Shown here in pieces: positions 51,059 through 60,081 of a DNA stretch of 64,000 nucleotides. Where the stretch lies: positions 620,001 to 684,000 of the forward strand of contig NZ_VFIL01000001.1 in assembly GCF_007858285.1 (NCBI RefSeq). Direction: 5' to 3'. Position 1 is the stretch's first letter; each line of letters starts with the position of its first letter. The notes under the pieces are model-generated. The model had not been told where the DNA came from and searched no databases. It was given only the letters and a program-made list of their open reading frames with translations. The position numbers and the translations under genes are program-made. The DNA comes from Pseudomonas brenneri. GTDB taxonomy: Bacteria; Pseudomonadota; Gammaproteobacteria; Pseudomonadales; Pseudomonadaceae.

Positions 51059-52693
51059 ATGACTGACGTCAACCGGCTGCCTGTACTTGTTTCCTTGCAT
51101 CACGTGGGTTTCCAGTTCGCCAATGGCGAGACGCTGCTGGAAGACCTCAACCTGTCTATTGATCACACCCCGACCGGAATTGTCGGCCGTAATGGCATGG
51201 GCAAGAGTGTGTTGGCGCGCCTGCTGGCCGGCGTGCTTCTTCCTTCCAGCGGCGTTATCAAATCCTCGGCCCGTATCGCCTATATCCCACAAACCATAGC
51301 GTTGTTGCCTGGGCAGACCGTGGCCCAGGTCAGCGGTTGCGCGCCAATCCTGGCGGCTCTTGAGCGCCTGGCCAAAGGGCAAGCGCTGCCTGAAGACCTG
51401 GAACTGATCGATGATCGCTGGGACCTGGCCGAACGCCTACGCCAGGCGCTGGACAGCGCCGGTTTGCCCGAGATAGACCCCAACCACCCCGCAGAACAGC
51501 TCAGTGGCGGCCAACTGGCCAGGGTCGCCCTGATTGGCGCCCTGCTGTGTGCGCCGCAGTTGCTGATTCTCGACGAACCCACCAACCACCTCGACAGCGC
51601 CAGCCGCGACTGGCTGCTGGCGACCCTCGGCGCCTGGCGCGGCGCCCTGGTCGTGGTCAGCCATGACCGACACCTGCTCAACACCCTGGGGCGGATCATC
51701 GAATTGTCACCCCTCGGTGCCCGGCTGTATGGCGGCAACTACGACGACTATCGTGTGCAGCGTGATGCCGAACAGCACGCCGCCCAGGCGGCCCTGGAGC
51801 AGGCCCGGCTGGATCGACGTCGCGAGCACCAGCGCCTGAAAAAGGACCTCGACAGCTTCCAGCGCCACGCTGCCAGCGCCCGTAAACATGCCGAGACCGC
51901 CAATGTCGATGCCTTCACCAAATCCAGGTGGAAAGGCGCCGCCAACGAAATCGTCAGCCACGTGCGCAGCGCCCATGTGCAGCACAAACAGGCCTTGAAC
52001 GAGCGTGTGCGCTCGGCCCATGAACGAGTGATCGACGAAACGCCGACTTTCCTGGCCTTGCCCGGCATGCCACTGCCGGCGGGCCGCCAGGTCGCAACCC
52101 TGGTCGACACCCAGTTGCCCTGGCTCGATCCCCACGCGCCGAGTACCTTGATCAACGCTAGCCTGTGCGGGCCGGTTCGGGTCGCCGTCAACGGGCCGAA
52201 CGGCTGCGGTAAATCCACCTTGCTCAAGCTGTTGGCCGGCCAATGGCAACCCATCAGCGGCGAATGCACGGTTCACGTGCCCTGTGCCTATCTCGACCAG
52301 CAGTTGAGCCTACTCGACGACCGCCAATCAATCGTCGAACAACTGAGACTGATGGACACACCACTGGCCGAAGCCGAACTGCGCACCCGCCTGGCCCTGT
52401 TGCACCTGGACGCCTTGCGTGTGACTCAACCCATCGGCCAACTCAGCGGCGGTGAACGCTTGAAGGCCGCCATGGCGGTTGCCTTATGGCGCAAGATCCC
52501 AGCACAACTGTTACTGTTGGACGAACCCACCAACCACCTGGACCTGGAGTCGGTCCTGGCTTTCGAACAGGCTTTGCAAGGATTTGCCGGCGCGCTGATT
52601 GCGGTCTCCCATGATGCGGCGTTTCTCAAGGCGCTCAAGCCAACTCACGTCCTGACCTGGGCAGCCTCTGGATGGCAGCTGGAGGTGAATTGA
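51059..52693 (+). CDS. ABC-F family ATPase
   Basis: A 544-residue soluble ATPase with two nucleotide-binding domains and no membrane helices: Walker A GRNGMGKS and GPNGCGKS, signatures LSGGQLAR and LSGGERLK, Walker B LLILDEPTNHLDS and LLLLDEPTNHLDL. The charged helical linker between them (RLDRRREHQRLKKDLDSFQR, about residue 250) is the ABC-F P-site-tRNA-interaction-like motif. ABC-F proteins act on ribosomes (EttA/Uup) or confer antibiotic resistance. The start at 51059 has the strong TGGAGG upstream. This member is a little shorter than Uup; its role is unassigned. Confidence 0.9.
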   Translation: MTDVNRLPVLVSLHHVGFQFANGETLLEDLNLSIDHTPTGIVGRNGMGKSVLARLLAGVLLPSSGVIKSSARIAYIPQTIALLPGQTVAQVSGCAPILAALERLAKGQALPEDLELIDDRWDLAERLRQALDSAGLPEIDPNHPAEQLSGGQLARVALIGALLCAPQLLILDEPTNHLDSASRDWLLATLGAWRGALVVVSHDRHLLNTLGRIIELSPLGARLYGGNYDDYRVQRDAEQHAAQAALEQARLDRRREHQRLKKDLDSFQRHAASARKHAETANVDAFTKSRWKGAANEIVSHVRSAHVQHKQALNERVRSAHERVIDETPTFLALPGMPLPAGRQVATLVDTQLPWLDPHAPSTLINASLCGPVRVAVNGPNGCGKSTLLKLLAGQWQPISGECTVHVPCAYLDQQLSLLDDRQSIVEQLRLMDTPLAEAELRTRLALLHLDALRVTQPIGQLSGGERLKAAMAVALWRKIPAQLLLLDEPTNHLDLESVLAFEQALQGFAGALIAVSHDAAFLKALKPTHVLTWAASGWQLEVN

Positions 52694-52773
52694 AGGATGT
52701 GCCAGGTCATTGCAGTCCGCAGGAAAGCGTCCTACGGTAGTGGCCGGATAATCTCATTGAGGAACCTCTCGCC

Positions 52774-53478
52774 GTGCTGCCCTCCTCCCCTAAACCCATG
52801 GTCAATGCCGCCCTGCAACACCAGCACAAATGGCGCGGCCGCATCGGGCTGGCGCTGGTGGCCAGCCTTTCGGTGCTGGCCGGCATGACCGACGCCATCG
52901 GCTTTATGGCCAGTGGCGACTTTGTCTCGTTCATGAGCGGCAACACCACCCGGCTGGCAGTGGCAATCAGTGAAGGCGACCTGGGGCTGACCGGTCGCCT
53001 GACGCTGCTGGTGGCGACGTTTATTCTGGGGAACGCACTGGGCGTGATCATCAGCCGTCTCAGCAAGCGCCACGCGTTGCCGCTGTTGCTGTGTATTGCC
53101 ACGCTGTTGTGCGGGGCAGCGGCGTGGCCGATGACCGAGCAGTTGCCGGCCGTGCTCGCCGCAATCATTGCCATGGGCATGCTCAATGCGGCGGTGGAAC
53201 AGGTCAATGGCCTGCCCGTGGGGCTGACTTATGTGACCGGCGCGTTGTCGCGTTTCGGTCGCGGGCTGGGGCGCTGGATGCTGGGGGAGCGGCGCAATGG
53301 CTGGCGTGTCCAGTTGATTCCCTGGGCCGGGATGTTTGTCGGCGCGGTGATCGGCGCCTTGCTGGAGCATCAGATGGGGATCAAGGCACTGCTGGTCAGC
53401 GGCCTGCTGTCGGCGCTGCTGGGCCTGGCGTCGCTGAAGATTCCCAGGCGCTGGCACTTGGGGTATATGCCACGCTGA
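52774..53478 (+). CDS. DUF1275 (YoaK-like) membrane protein
   Basis: A 234-residue inner-membrane protein with about six helices, of the YoaK/DUF1275 family. The hallmark is the ASLSVLAGMTDAIGFMASGD region with the FVSFMSGNTTRLAV stretch near residue 50. Start GTG at 52774 has GAGGA ten bases ahead; an ATG eight codons in is an alternative. Function unknown; YoaK family members are sometimes linked to transport. Confidence 0.88.
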   Translation: MLPSSPKPMVNAALQHQHKWRGRIGLALVASLSVLAGMTDAIGFMASGDFVSFMSGNTTRLAVAISEGDLGLTGRLTLLVATFILGNALGVIISRLSKRHALPLLLCIATLLCGAAAWPMTEQLPAVLAAIIAMGMLNAAVEQVNGLPVGLTYVTGALSRFGRGLGRWMLGERRNGWRVQLIPWAGMFVGAVIGALLEHQMGIKALLVSGLLSALLGLASLKIPRRWHLGYMPR

Positions 53479-53484
53479 AAAGGT

Positions 53485-53547
53485 GCTTGCCCGACATTAA
53501 GGCCTCGACGTCCATGTACTGGTAAAGAGCCATCATGTCGGGCAAGC
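53485..53547. other. long stem-loop between convergent genes
   Basis: GCTTGCCCGACAT (53485-53497) and ATGTCGGGCAAGC (53535-53547) are exact reverse complements with a 37-base loop. It lies directly after the DUF1275 gene. It has no T-tract, so a simple rho-independent terminator is unlikely; a processed RNA 3' end or MITE-like remnant is possible. Confidence 0.6.
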
Positions 53548-53615
53548 GCAGGCATTTTAAGGCAAAGCCGGCGGTGTGTCCGCCGGGTATTTCTGAAGAA
53601 ATCTAAGGAAACAAC

Positions 53616-53969
53616 TTACAGGCAGGTCGCCAAGGCTGCCAGGCGACGCTTGGTGGCCCAATTGTCCTCGGCGGCGTAGTAACGGACCGTGGTGCTGGTA
53701 CCAGCACTCTGTACATCGACAAAGTAGTTACCGCCCGTGGTGTAGACCGTATGGCCACCGCCTTGCGCTGGCTCCATGAAGCCGCCGGCATCGACGCCGA
53801 ACACCGCCTCGTCCTGCCAGCCGAACTGAATGCACTGGGCGACAACCAGCGCGGCCTTGTCGGAAGCCAGGGTTTTATAGGGCGCGCCAGAGCGTGCGTC
53901 TTTCATCTTCGAACCTGCGCAACCGGCCAGCGCCGCCAGGACCAACGCACCTATCACCACCTTCCGCAT
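53616..53969 (-). CDS. small lipoprotein, 117 aa
   Basis: A 117-residue predicted lipoprotein: signal MRKVVIGALVLAALAGCAGS with lipobox LAGC (Cys17). The mature domain contains DKAALVVAQCIQFGWQDEAV, and GGHTVYTTGGNYFVDVQSAG suggests a small alpha/beta domain with two late Cys (AQC, ATC). Start 53969 is chosen by the lipoprotein signal. It is followed upstream on the minus strand by azlD, 40 bases away. No function known. Confidence 0.83.
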   Translation of the reverse strand: MRKVVIGALVLAALAGCAGSKMKDARSGAPYKTLASDKAALVVAQCIQFGWQDEAVFGVDAGGFMEPAQGGGHTVYTTGGNYFVDVQSAGTSTTVRYYAAEDNWATKRRLAALATCL

Positions 53970-54008
53970 GCCATCGCTTCCTTGAAAAAAACGCGACTGT
54001 ACCACTGC

Positions 54009-54320
54009 CTACAACAACCAGCGAAACAGATAGAACAGCGCCATGCTCAACAACACCGTGATCAATACGCTGCGGGTCCAGAACATCAGGGCCACCGCAC
54101 AGATACCGGCCAGCAGGTAGGGGTTGGTGGGGTTCAGGTTGAGCTTGTGCTCGGCCAGGAAGATGATCGGCCCACAAATCGCCGTCAACATACCCGGCAC
54201 CGCGAACCCGAGAAACTCCCGCGCGCCGCGATTCAGGCGCACTGGCAAACGCGGTTCCAAAAACAGGTAACGATTGAAAAACACCGCCAGGCCCATGCCG
54301 ATAATCATCACAAAAATCAT
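54009..54320 (-). CDS. azlD: AzlD family branched-chain amino acid export protein
   Basis: A 103-residue membrane protein with three or four helices (IFVMIIGMGLAVFFNRYLFL and FLGFAVPGMLTAICGPIIFL among them). This is the small partner of AzlC; the pair exports branched-chain amino acids or analogues such as azaleucine. The ATG at 54320 overlaps the azlC stop (ATGA). The frame extends upstream inside azlC but only the part from 54320 matches the family. Confidence 0.88.
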   Translation of the reverse strand: MIFVMIIGMGLAVFFNRYLFLEPRLPVRLNRGAREFLGFAVPGMLTAICGPIIFLAEHKLNLNPTNPYLLAGICAVALMFWTRSVLITVLLSMALFYLFRWLL

Positions 54321-55027
54321 CGCTGCCCCACTCCCAAGCGTTTGCAGGCATACCCTGCACTCATCCCCAGCAACCCCGACACCACCACCGCCGACTCCCA
54401 GTGCCAGTAGCTGAGCAGCACTGAGAACAGCAAGGCCACCGCCACGCACACCACCGTCGGCACATCGCGCACTACCGGGGTGATCAAGGCGATAAAGGTC
54501 GCGGCGATGGAGAACTCCAGGCCCAGTTGATCCAAATTGGGGATGCTCTTGCCGAGGACGATACCGGCCAGGGTAAACAGGTTCCAGGCCACGTAGAACG
54601 TCAGGCCCACCCCCAGGGCATACCAGCGGTTGAAGGTCTGGCGGTCGTACTGGCTGACCAGGGCGAAGAACTCGTCGGTCAGCAAAAAGCCCAGGCTCAT
54701 GCGCCACCGCGCCGGCAAGGGCGACAGCGTTGCGCGCATATGCATGCCATACAGCAAGTGCTGGGAGGTCAGCAGCAAGGTGGTGAGCAAAATGGCGATC
54801 AGGCTGGCACCACTCTTGACCATGCCAATCGCCACCAACTGCGCGGCACCGGCAAACACAATGGCCGACAGGCCCTGGCTTTCCAACGGGGTGAACTGGG
54901 CGTCAATCGCCAGGGAACCGGCCAGCAGGCCCCACGGGGCACAGGCCAACGACAGAGGAATAATCGCAATCGCACCACGGGCGAAAGCGTAATGCGGCAA
55001 GGCAGTAGGCATGGACAACAGGCTCAT
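54317..55027 (-). CDS. azlC: AzlC family branched-chain amino acid export protein
   Basis: A membrane protein (236 residues from the start used here) with about six helices; PLSLACAPWGLLAGSLAIDA and LSAIVFAGAAQLVAIGMVKS are the AzlC signature regions, the latter with the conserved FAGAAQ. Start is uncertain: ATGs at 55048 (with a GGTGGG upstream), 55027 and 55012 and a GTG at 55096 are all possible. It pairs with azlD through an ATGA overlap. Export of branched-chain or related amino acids is inferred by family. Confidence 0.85.
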   Translation of the reverse strand: MSLLSMPTALPHYAFARGAIAIIPLSLACAPWGLLAGSLAIDAQFTPLESQGLSAIVFAGAAQLVAIGMVKSGASLIAILLTTLLLTSQHLLYGMHMRATLSPLPARWRMSLGFLLTDEFFALVSQYDRQTFNRWYALGVGLTFYVAWNLFTLAGIVLGKSIPNLDQLGLEFSIAATFIALITPVVRDVPTVVCVAVALLFSVLLSYWHWESAVVVSGLLGMSAGYACKRLGVGQR

Positions 55028-55129
55028 CGACAGACAGTCGACAAGCATGGCAGCGCCCACCAGGATTGTCTTGAACGATCTTGCAGTGGGCAACACTCCT
55101 GCACAGGGAAGGAATGTTGCCCGCCGGAT

Positions 55130-55825
55130 TTACTGCTGCAGGACCGTCGCCGCCTTGTCAATAAATGCCGCCACTTCACCTGGCCTGGAGGCCAGCGAGG
55201 CGTGACTGGCGTCCAGGGTGAGAGTCTCCCGGGGCTTGATGCGCGCGGCCATGCGCACCTGGTTATCGGGGTGAATCATGTGGTCCTGGGTGGACACCTG
55301 ATACCACGACGGTTTGTTCTTCCACGCCGGGTTGCTGACTTCATCGCCGAAGGTACTGGCCAGCGGTGCCTTCTGCGTGATGCCCAGCACATCGCCCTCT
55401 GATTGCGATAAGTCCTGGCAGAAACTTTCATGGAACAGCTCGGGCTTGACCCACAGGTAGCCATCGCTGTCCGGGACCAGGTTGGCGGCAGCCTTGGGCA
55501 AATGCGCCTGGGTGATTGCGCCCGGGCTTTCCCCCGCATCCGGAGCAAAGGCGGCAATGAACACCAGGCCCTGGACGTTGGGTTCGTTGCCCGCCTGGGA
55601 AATGACCGCCCCGCCATAGGAATGCCCGACCAACAACACCGGCCCCTTGATCTGGGCCACCATCTTGCGCGTGCGTTCGGCGTCGTCGGCCAGTGAGGTC
55701 AGGGGGATTTCCACCGCGTGCACGTCGCGATAGCCCTTTTTCTGCAGCTCGACGATCACTCGACTCCAATGCGCTGCGCCGCCCCAAAAGCCGTGTACCA
55801 GGACAATTGCCGGTTTTTCACTCAT
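55130..55825 (-). CDS. alpha/beta hydrolase
   Basis: A 231-residue single-domain alpha/beta hydrolase of the salicylate-esterase/EstC-like group, without signal peptide. It shows the oxyanion HGFWGGAAHW, the nucleophile elbow VGHSYGG and the catalytic His in ASHASLASRP. The acidic residue is probably in the STQDHM loop. It likely hydrolyses a small ester; the substrate is not predictable. It is on the same strand as azlC but about 100 bases away. Confidence 0.88.
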   Translation of the reverse strand: MSEKPAIVLVHGFWGGAAHWSRVIVELQKKGYRDVHAVEIPLTSLADDAERTRKMVAQIKGPVLLVGHSYGGAVISQAGNEPNVQGLVFIAAFAPDAGESPGAITQAHLPKAAANLVPDSDGYLWVKPELFHESFCQDLSQSEGDVLGITQKAPLASTFGDEVSNPAWKNKPSWYQVSTQDHMIHPDNQVRMAARIKPRETLTLDASHASLASRPGEVAAFIDKAATVLQQ

Positions 55826-55944
55826 TCGATGACTTCCTGTGGTTTGAGCATGAAGGTCTCACGGACAACCGTGACCCTGCCCAGTGTCGACGCAGCCGAC
55901 GCAATCGTCACCCCCCAGTCGCTGGACGGTCACGCGCCGCTATA

Positions 55945-56160
55945 TCAGGCGAGTTTGACCGACACTCGCTCTACCGCATCCCGGGCTTCACGCAGTTCGT
56001 GGGCATCCTGGTTAAGGCGGTGGATGGTGTTGAGCAGGCGCTGGCGCAGCACTTCATCACTGAGTTTTTCGACGGCACGCATCAAGTCGAAGGCCGCGGT
56101 TTCGTTGTTGTCCGCGACAGAATCGAGGGTCTTGCGCAGATTGCGAGTGGCACGGGTCAC
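55945..56160 (-). CDS. hypothetical small helical protein, 71 aa
   Basis: A 71-residue, almost entirely alpha-helical, charged protein. The GTG at 56160 is preferred because AAGGAAG lies about eight bases ahead; the longer frame reaching 56289 would overlap the ars promoter region and lacks such a site. Sequence: TRATRNLRKTLDSVADNNET, AAFDLMRAVEKLSDEVLRQR, LLNTIHRLNQDAHELREARD. It could be a small coiled-coil regulator or toxin/antitoxin-like protein, but no family was recognised. Confidence 0.65.
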   Translation of the reverse strand: MTRATRNLRKTLDSVADNNETAAFDLMRAVEKLSDEVLRQRLLNTIHRLNQDAHELREARDAVERVSVKLA

Positions 56161-56291
56161 ACCGTTACTTCCTTTATCACCAATGGCGGGCACTTTAGGA
56201 CAGTTGTGTTTCAGTTTAATTTCAACCACTTGGCAGCAATGCCCAAGGCGTTGATCCAGATCAACAGGATCTGGGCTTGCCCAATACATAT

Positions 56292-56307
56292 GAATATCCG
56301 TATATTC
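56292..56307. promoter_or_regulatory. inverted repeat upstream of arsR, candidate ArsR operator
   Basis: GAATAT, CCGT, ATATTC: perfect 6-bp arms in an AT-rich patch 30 bases before the arsR start. ArsR/SmtB repressors bind such imperfect or perfect dyads near their own promoter. Confidence 0.55.
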
Positions 56308-56336
56308 GAATAAGCATATATAGAGCTACGACAATC

Positions 56337-56693
56337 ATGACTGATCTTTTCTCTCCTCCCGATGTATTCAAATGCCTGGCCGATGCGACCCGCACCAGGC
56401 TGGCCTTGTTGATCCTGCGCGAAGGCGAACTGTGCGTCTGCGAACTGATCCATGCCCTGGATGACAGCCAGCCGAAAATTTCACGGCATCTGGCACAACT
56501 GCGCAGTTGCGGGCTGCTGGTAGACCGTCGCCAGGGCCAGTGGATCTACTACCGCCTCAACCCGCAATTGCCGCACTGGGTGAGTACGGTGCTGGAGACC
56601 ACCTTGCACGCCAATCAGCCCTGGCTGCAAAACGACGCGCAGCGCCTCGATGCAATGGGCGACCGACCACAACGAGCCAGCACCTGCTGCTGA
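56337..56693 (+). CDS. arsR: arsenic-responsive repressor ArsR
   Basis: A 118-residue ArsR/SmtB winged-helix repressor: FKCLADATRTRLALLILREG, HTH with DDSQPKISRHLAQLRSCGLL, and the metal site CVCEL (Cys-x-Cys at residues 32 and 34), the signature of type I arsenite-sensing ArsR. Start at 56337 is chosen by the family N-terminus. It heads the ars operon and probably autoregulates through the dyad upstream. Confidence 0.94.
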   Translation: MTDLFSPPDVFKCLADATRTRLALLILREGELCVCELIHALDDSQPKISRHLAQLRSCGLLVDRRQGQWIYYRLNPQLPHWVSTVLETTLHANQPWLQNDAQRLDAMGDRPQRASTCC

Positions 56694-56711
56694 CCCCTGG
56701 AGAAGAGCCTC

Positions 56712-57995
56712 ATGCTGATCGCAGCCGCGATTTTTCTAGTCACCATTGTGCTGGTCATCTGGCAACCCAAAGGCCTGGGCGTGGGCTGGAGCGCCTCCAT
56801 CGGTGCGATCCTCGCCCTGGCCTGCGGGGTTATCAGCCTGGCAGACATCCCGGTGGTGTGGCAGATCATCTGGAATGCCACCGGCACCTTTGTCGCATTG
56901 ATCATCATCAGCCTGATCCTCGACGAGGCTGGTTTTTTCGCCTGGACCGCGTTGCACGTTGCGCGCTGGGGGCGTGGCCATGGCCGTCGCCTGTTTGCCT
57001 ATATGGTGCTGCTGGGAGCGCTGGTCTCGGCACTGTTCGCCAATGACGGGGCGGCCCTGATCCTGACGCCGATTGTCATGTCGATGCTCCTGGCGTTGCG
57101 CTTCTCCCCAGCGACGACCCTGGCGTTCGTGATGGGCGCAGGCTTTATCGCTGACACTGCCAGCCTGCCGCTGGTGGTGTCCAACCTGGTGAACATCGTC
57201 TCGGCGGACTACTTCAAGATCGGCTTCAACGAGTACGCGGCGATCATGGTGCCGGTCAACCTGGTCAGCGTCGCCGCGACCCTGGCGGTGCTGCTGTGGT
57301 TCTTCCGACGTGATATCCCACAAAGCTATGACCCTGCCGACCTGCCCGAGCCGGCCAGCGCCATCCATGATCCAGCGACCTTCCACGCCGCGTGGTGGGT
57401 GCTGGGCATCTTGCTGATCGGCTGCTTTGCCCTGGAGCCGCTGGGCATTCCTATCAGTGCCATCTCGGCCGCTTGCGCCCTGCTACTGCTGGTCATCGCC
57501 GCCAAAGGCCACAGGATTTCCACGCGCAAGGTGCTCAAGGAAGCCCCCTGGCAGATCGTGGTTTTCTCCTTGGGGATGTACCTGGTGGTGTATGGCCTGC
57601 GCAACGCCGGCCTGACCACTTACCTGGCCACCTGGCTCAACACCTTCGCCGATTACGGCGTGTGGGGCGCGGCGCTGGGCACCGGGTTGCTGACGGCGCT
57701 GCTGTCTTCGGTGATGAACAACCTGCCGACCGTGCTGATCGGTGCACTGTCCATCGAAGCCAGCCATGCCGTGGGCGTGGTCAAGGACGCGATGATCTAC
57801 GCCAATGTGATCGGCAGCGACCTGGGCCCGAAAATCACCCCTATCGGCAGCCTGGCGACACTGCTCTGGCTGCACATTCTGGCGCGCAAAGGCATTCGTA
57901 TCACCTGGGGCTATTACTTCAAGGTCGGCATCGTCCTGACCCTGCCGGTGCTATTGATCACCCTGGCCGCGCTGGCCCTGCGCCTGAGCCTTTAA
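56712..57995 (+). CDS. arsB: arsenite efflux pump ArsB
   Basis: A 427-residue inner-membrane arsenite/antimonite:H+ antiporter with about twelve helices. The family stretches [36 protein letters not shown] and [18 protein letters not shown] are present. It follows arsR by 18 bases. Confidence 0.95.
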   Translation: MLIAAAIFLVTIVLVIWQPKGLGVGWSASIGAILALACGVISLADIPVVWQIIWNATGTFVALIIISLILDEAGFFAWTALHVARWGRGHGRRLFAYMVLLGALVSALFANDGAALILTPIVMSMLLALRFSPATTLAFVMGAGFIADTASLPLVVSNLVNIVSADYFKIGFNEYAAIMVPVNLVSVAATLAVLLWFFRRDIPQSYDPADLPEPASAIHDPATFHAAWWVLGILLIGCFALEPLGIPISAISAACALLLLVIAAKGHRISTRKVLKEAPWQIVVFSLGMYLVVYGLRNAGLTTYLATWLNTFADYGVWGAALGTGLLTALLSSVMNNLPTVLIGALSIEASHAVGVVKDAMIYANVIGSDLGPKITPIGSLATLLWLHILARKGIRITWGYYFKVGIVLTLPVLLITLAALALRLSL

Positions 57996-58007
57996 CGGAG
58001 AGTTGTC

Positions 58008-58478
58008 ATGAAAGTCCTGTTCATCTGCACCGCCAACAGCTGCCGCAGCATCCTCAGCGAAGCCCTGTTCAACCACCTGGCCCCACAAGGGTTCCACGCC
58101 GTCAGTTCCGGCAGCGTTCCCAAGGGCCAGGTGCTACCCCGCACCTTGAGCACATTACAAACTGCCGGCATCCGCACCGAAGGTTTGTACAGCAAAGGCA
58201 ATGACGCGTTTGAAGGCAGCCCGCCAGACATTGTGATCAGCGTGTGCGACAAAGCCGCCGCCGAAGCCTGCCCGGTGTACTTCGGCCCGGCGATCAAGGC
58301 GCACTGGGGGCTTGAAGACCCATCGGACAAAAGCGGCGATGAGGCGCATATGGATGCCGCTTTCCAGGCCACTCTAAAGATCATCGAAGCCCGCTGTCGG
58401 GCGCTGTTCGCCCTCCCGTTCAGCCGCCTCGACGCGGCACAGGTCAAGGCTGAACTTGATCGAATCGGCCTGTTGTAA
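58008..58478 (+). CDS. arsC: arsenate reductase ArsC (LMW-phosphatase type)
   Basis: A 156-residue reductase turning arsenate into arsenite for ArsB. It is the low-molecular-weight protein tyrosine phosphatase type, not the glutaredoxin/E. coli type: P-loop CTANSCRS near residue 7 with VLFIC, the SVCDKAAAEACP Cys region and HWGLEDPSD. Twelve bases separate it from arsB. Confidence 0.93.
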   Translation: MKVLFICTANSCRSILSEALFNHLAPQGFHAVSSGSVPKGQVLPRTLSTLQTAGIRTEGLYSKGNDAFEGSPPDIVISVCDKAAAEACPVYFGPAIKAHWGLEDPSDKSGDEAHMDAAFQATLKIIEARCRALFALPFSRLDAAQVKAELDRIGLL

Positions 58479-58490
58479 ACGGAGAATGTC

Positions 58491-59177
58491 ATGACCACCC
58501 TGCCCAACCTCGACCTCACACTGCTCACGCCACTGCACACGGATGCCGAACAACGACCACGGATTCTCCTGCTGTATGGTTCCAATCGCACGCGCTCTTT
58601 CAGCCGATTGCTGGTGGAAGAAGCCGCACGCGTGCTTCAGCATCTGGGCGCCGACACGCGGATCTTCAACCCGTCGGGCCTGCCAATGCCCGACGACGCC
58701 CCGGATGACCATCCAAAAGTCCAGGAGCTATTGGCCCTTATGCAGTGGTCCGAAGGCCAGGTGTGGTGCTCGCCGGAACGTCACGGCTCCATGTCGGCAG
58801 TGTTCAAGGCGCAAATCGACTGGGTGCCCCTGGCACTGGGCGCCATCCGCCCAACCCAGGGCAAGACACTGGCGGTGATGCAAGTCTGCGGCGGGTCGCA
58901 GTCATTCAACACCGTCAACCAGCTGCGCGTACTGGGGCGTTGGATGCGGATGCTGACCATCCCCAACCAGTCATCCGTGCCCAAGGCTTTCATGGAGTTC
59001 GATGAACAGGACCGGATGAAGCCTTCCGCTCTATATGATCGGGTCGTGGATGTCATGGAGGAACTGATCAAGTTCACCCTGCTGGTGCGTGAGCGTCCGG
59101 ACCTGGTGCAGCGCTATTCCGAGCGCAAGGAGGATGCGCAGGCGCTCTCTGAACGGGTCAATCAACGGTCGATTTGA
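58491..59177 (+). CDS. arsH: arsenical resistance flavoprotein ArsH
   Basis: A 228-residue FMN-dependent flavodoxin-like oxidoreductase. Family motifs: [20 protein letters not shown] and [40 protein letters not shown]. Its role is oxidation of trivalent organoarsenicals and quinone reduction. It ends the arsRBCH operon. Confidence 0.95.
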   Translation: MTTLPNLDLTLLTPLHTDAEQRPRILLLYGSNRTRSFSRLLVEEAARVLQHLGADTRIFNPSGLPMPDDAPDDHPKVQELLALMQWSEGQVWCSPERHGSMSAVFKAQIDWVPLALGAIRPTQGKTLAVMQVCGGSQSFNTVNQLRVLGRWMRMLTIPNQSSVPKAFMEFDEQDRMKPSALYDRVVDVMEELIKFTLLVRERPDLVQRYSERKEDAQALSERVNQRSI

Positions 59178-59229
59178 ACGCCGCTGAACGCGTATGCTTT
59201 GCAGCAACCGCCGCCACTGAGCCCGTCCC

Positions 59230-60066
59230 ATGAGTTCCTCGCACCACGCCTGGCTGGGCGATTACGAAATCAGCAGCACCACCTGCAGCGGCCTGACGTT
59301 TGCCCGCCACAGCCACGACGAGTGCGTGATTGGCGTCAACCTGATCGGTGAGGAAAAGGTCTGGCTGGACCGCCGCACCTTCGAGGCCGGGCCCGGCAGT
59401 ATCACCCTGTACAACCCCGGGCAGATCCAGGGCGGCGGCGCGGCCCAGGGTGCGCCCTGGCACTTTGTCAGCCTGTACGCCGGGGCCGACCGCCTGGCCT
59501 CCGACCTGGGGCTGGCGCACCTGGAGTTTGATCGCGCATTGTATTTTGCCCCGGCTTTGGCGGCGCAACTGGCGCAGGCCGCCAAGGGCGCATTGAATGT
59601 CGACCCACTGGTGCGCGAACTGAACGAAGAGGCGCTGGTGCTGCTGCTGGGCGATGTGGTCAGGCTCAGCGGTGTGCGCTTGCCGGGTGGCGCCAGTGCG
59701 GGGACAGGCATGGTCGCCCGAGCCCAGGAACTGCTCGCCGCGCAGTTGCATCAGAGCGTGGCACTGGGCGCACTGGGTGACGCCTTGGGCCTGTCGAAAT
59801 TCCACGTCTTGCGCACGTTCCAGAAAGAAACCGGCCTGAGCCCCCGCCAGTGGGCCATGCAACTGCGCACCCGCCGGGCAAAAGGCTTGCTGCGCAGCGG
59901 CTTGAACGCCGCCGACGTCGCCCATGACCTGGGCTTTGCCGACCAAAGCCATCTCAACCGGCACTTTCGCGCGGCCTATGGCATGACTCCTGGCCGCTAT
60001 CAGAGCGCAATCGGGTCCAAGACAACTCCACTTCCCCGGCATCAGACTGGCCCCATTACCGGTTAA
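59230..60066 (+). CDS. AraC family transcriptional regulator
   Basis: A 278-residue regulator with an N-terminal cupin sensory domain (DECVIGVNLIGEEKVWLDRR, near residue 30) and a C-terminal double HTH (LGDALGLSKFHVLRTFQKET, then DLGFADQSHLNRHFRAAYGM). It sits between arsH and a LysE-type exporter; the exporter follows it by fewer than 20 bases on the same strand, so it may be the regulator of that exporter. Ligand unknown. Confidence 0.92.
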   Translation: MSSSHHAWLGDYEISSTTCSGLTFARHSHDECVIGVNLIGEEKVWLDRRTFEAGPGSITLYNPGQIQGGGAAQGAPWHFVSLYAGADRLASDLGLAHLEFDRALYFAPALAAQLAQAAKGALNVDPLVRELNEEALVLLLGDVVRLSGVRLPGGASAGTGMVARAQELLAAQLHQSVALGALGDALGLSKFHVLRTFQKETGLSPRQWAMQLRTRRAKGLLRSGLNAADVAHDLGFADQSHLNRHFRAAYGMTPGRYQSAIGSKTTPLPRHQTGPITG

Positions 60067-60081
60067 TCATGGGTGACACTG

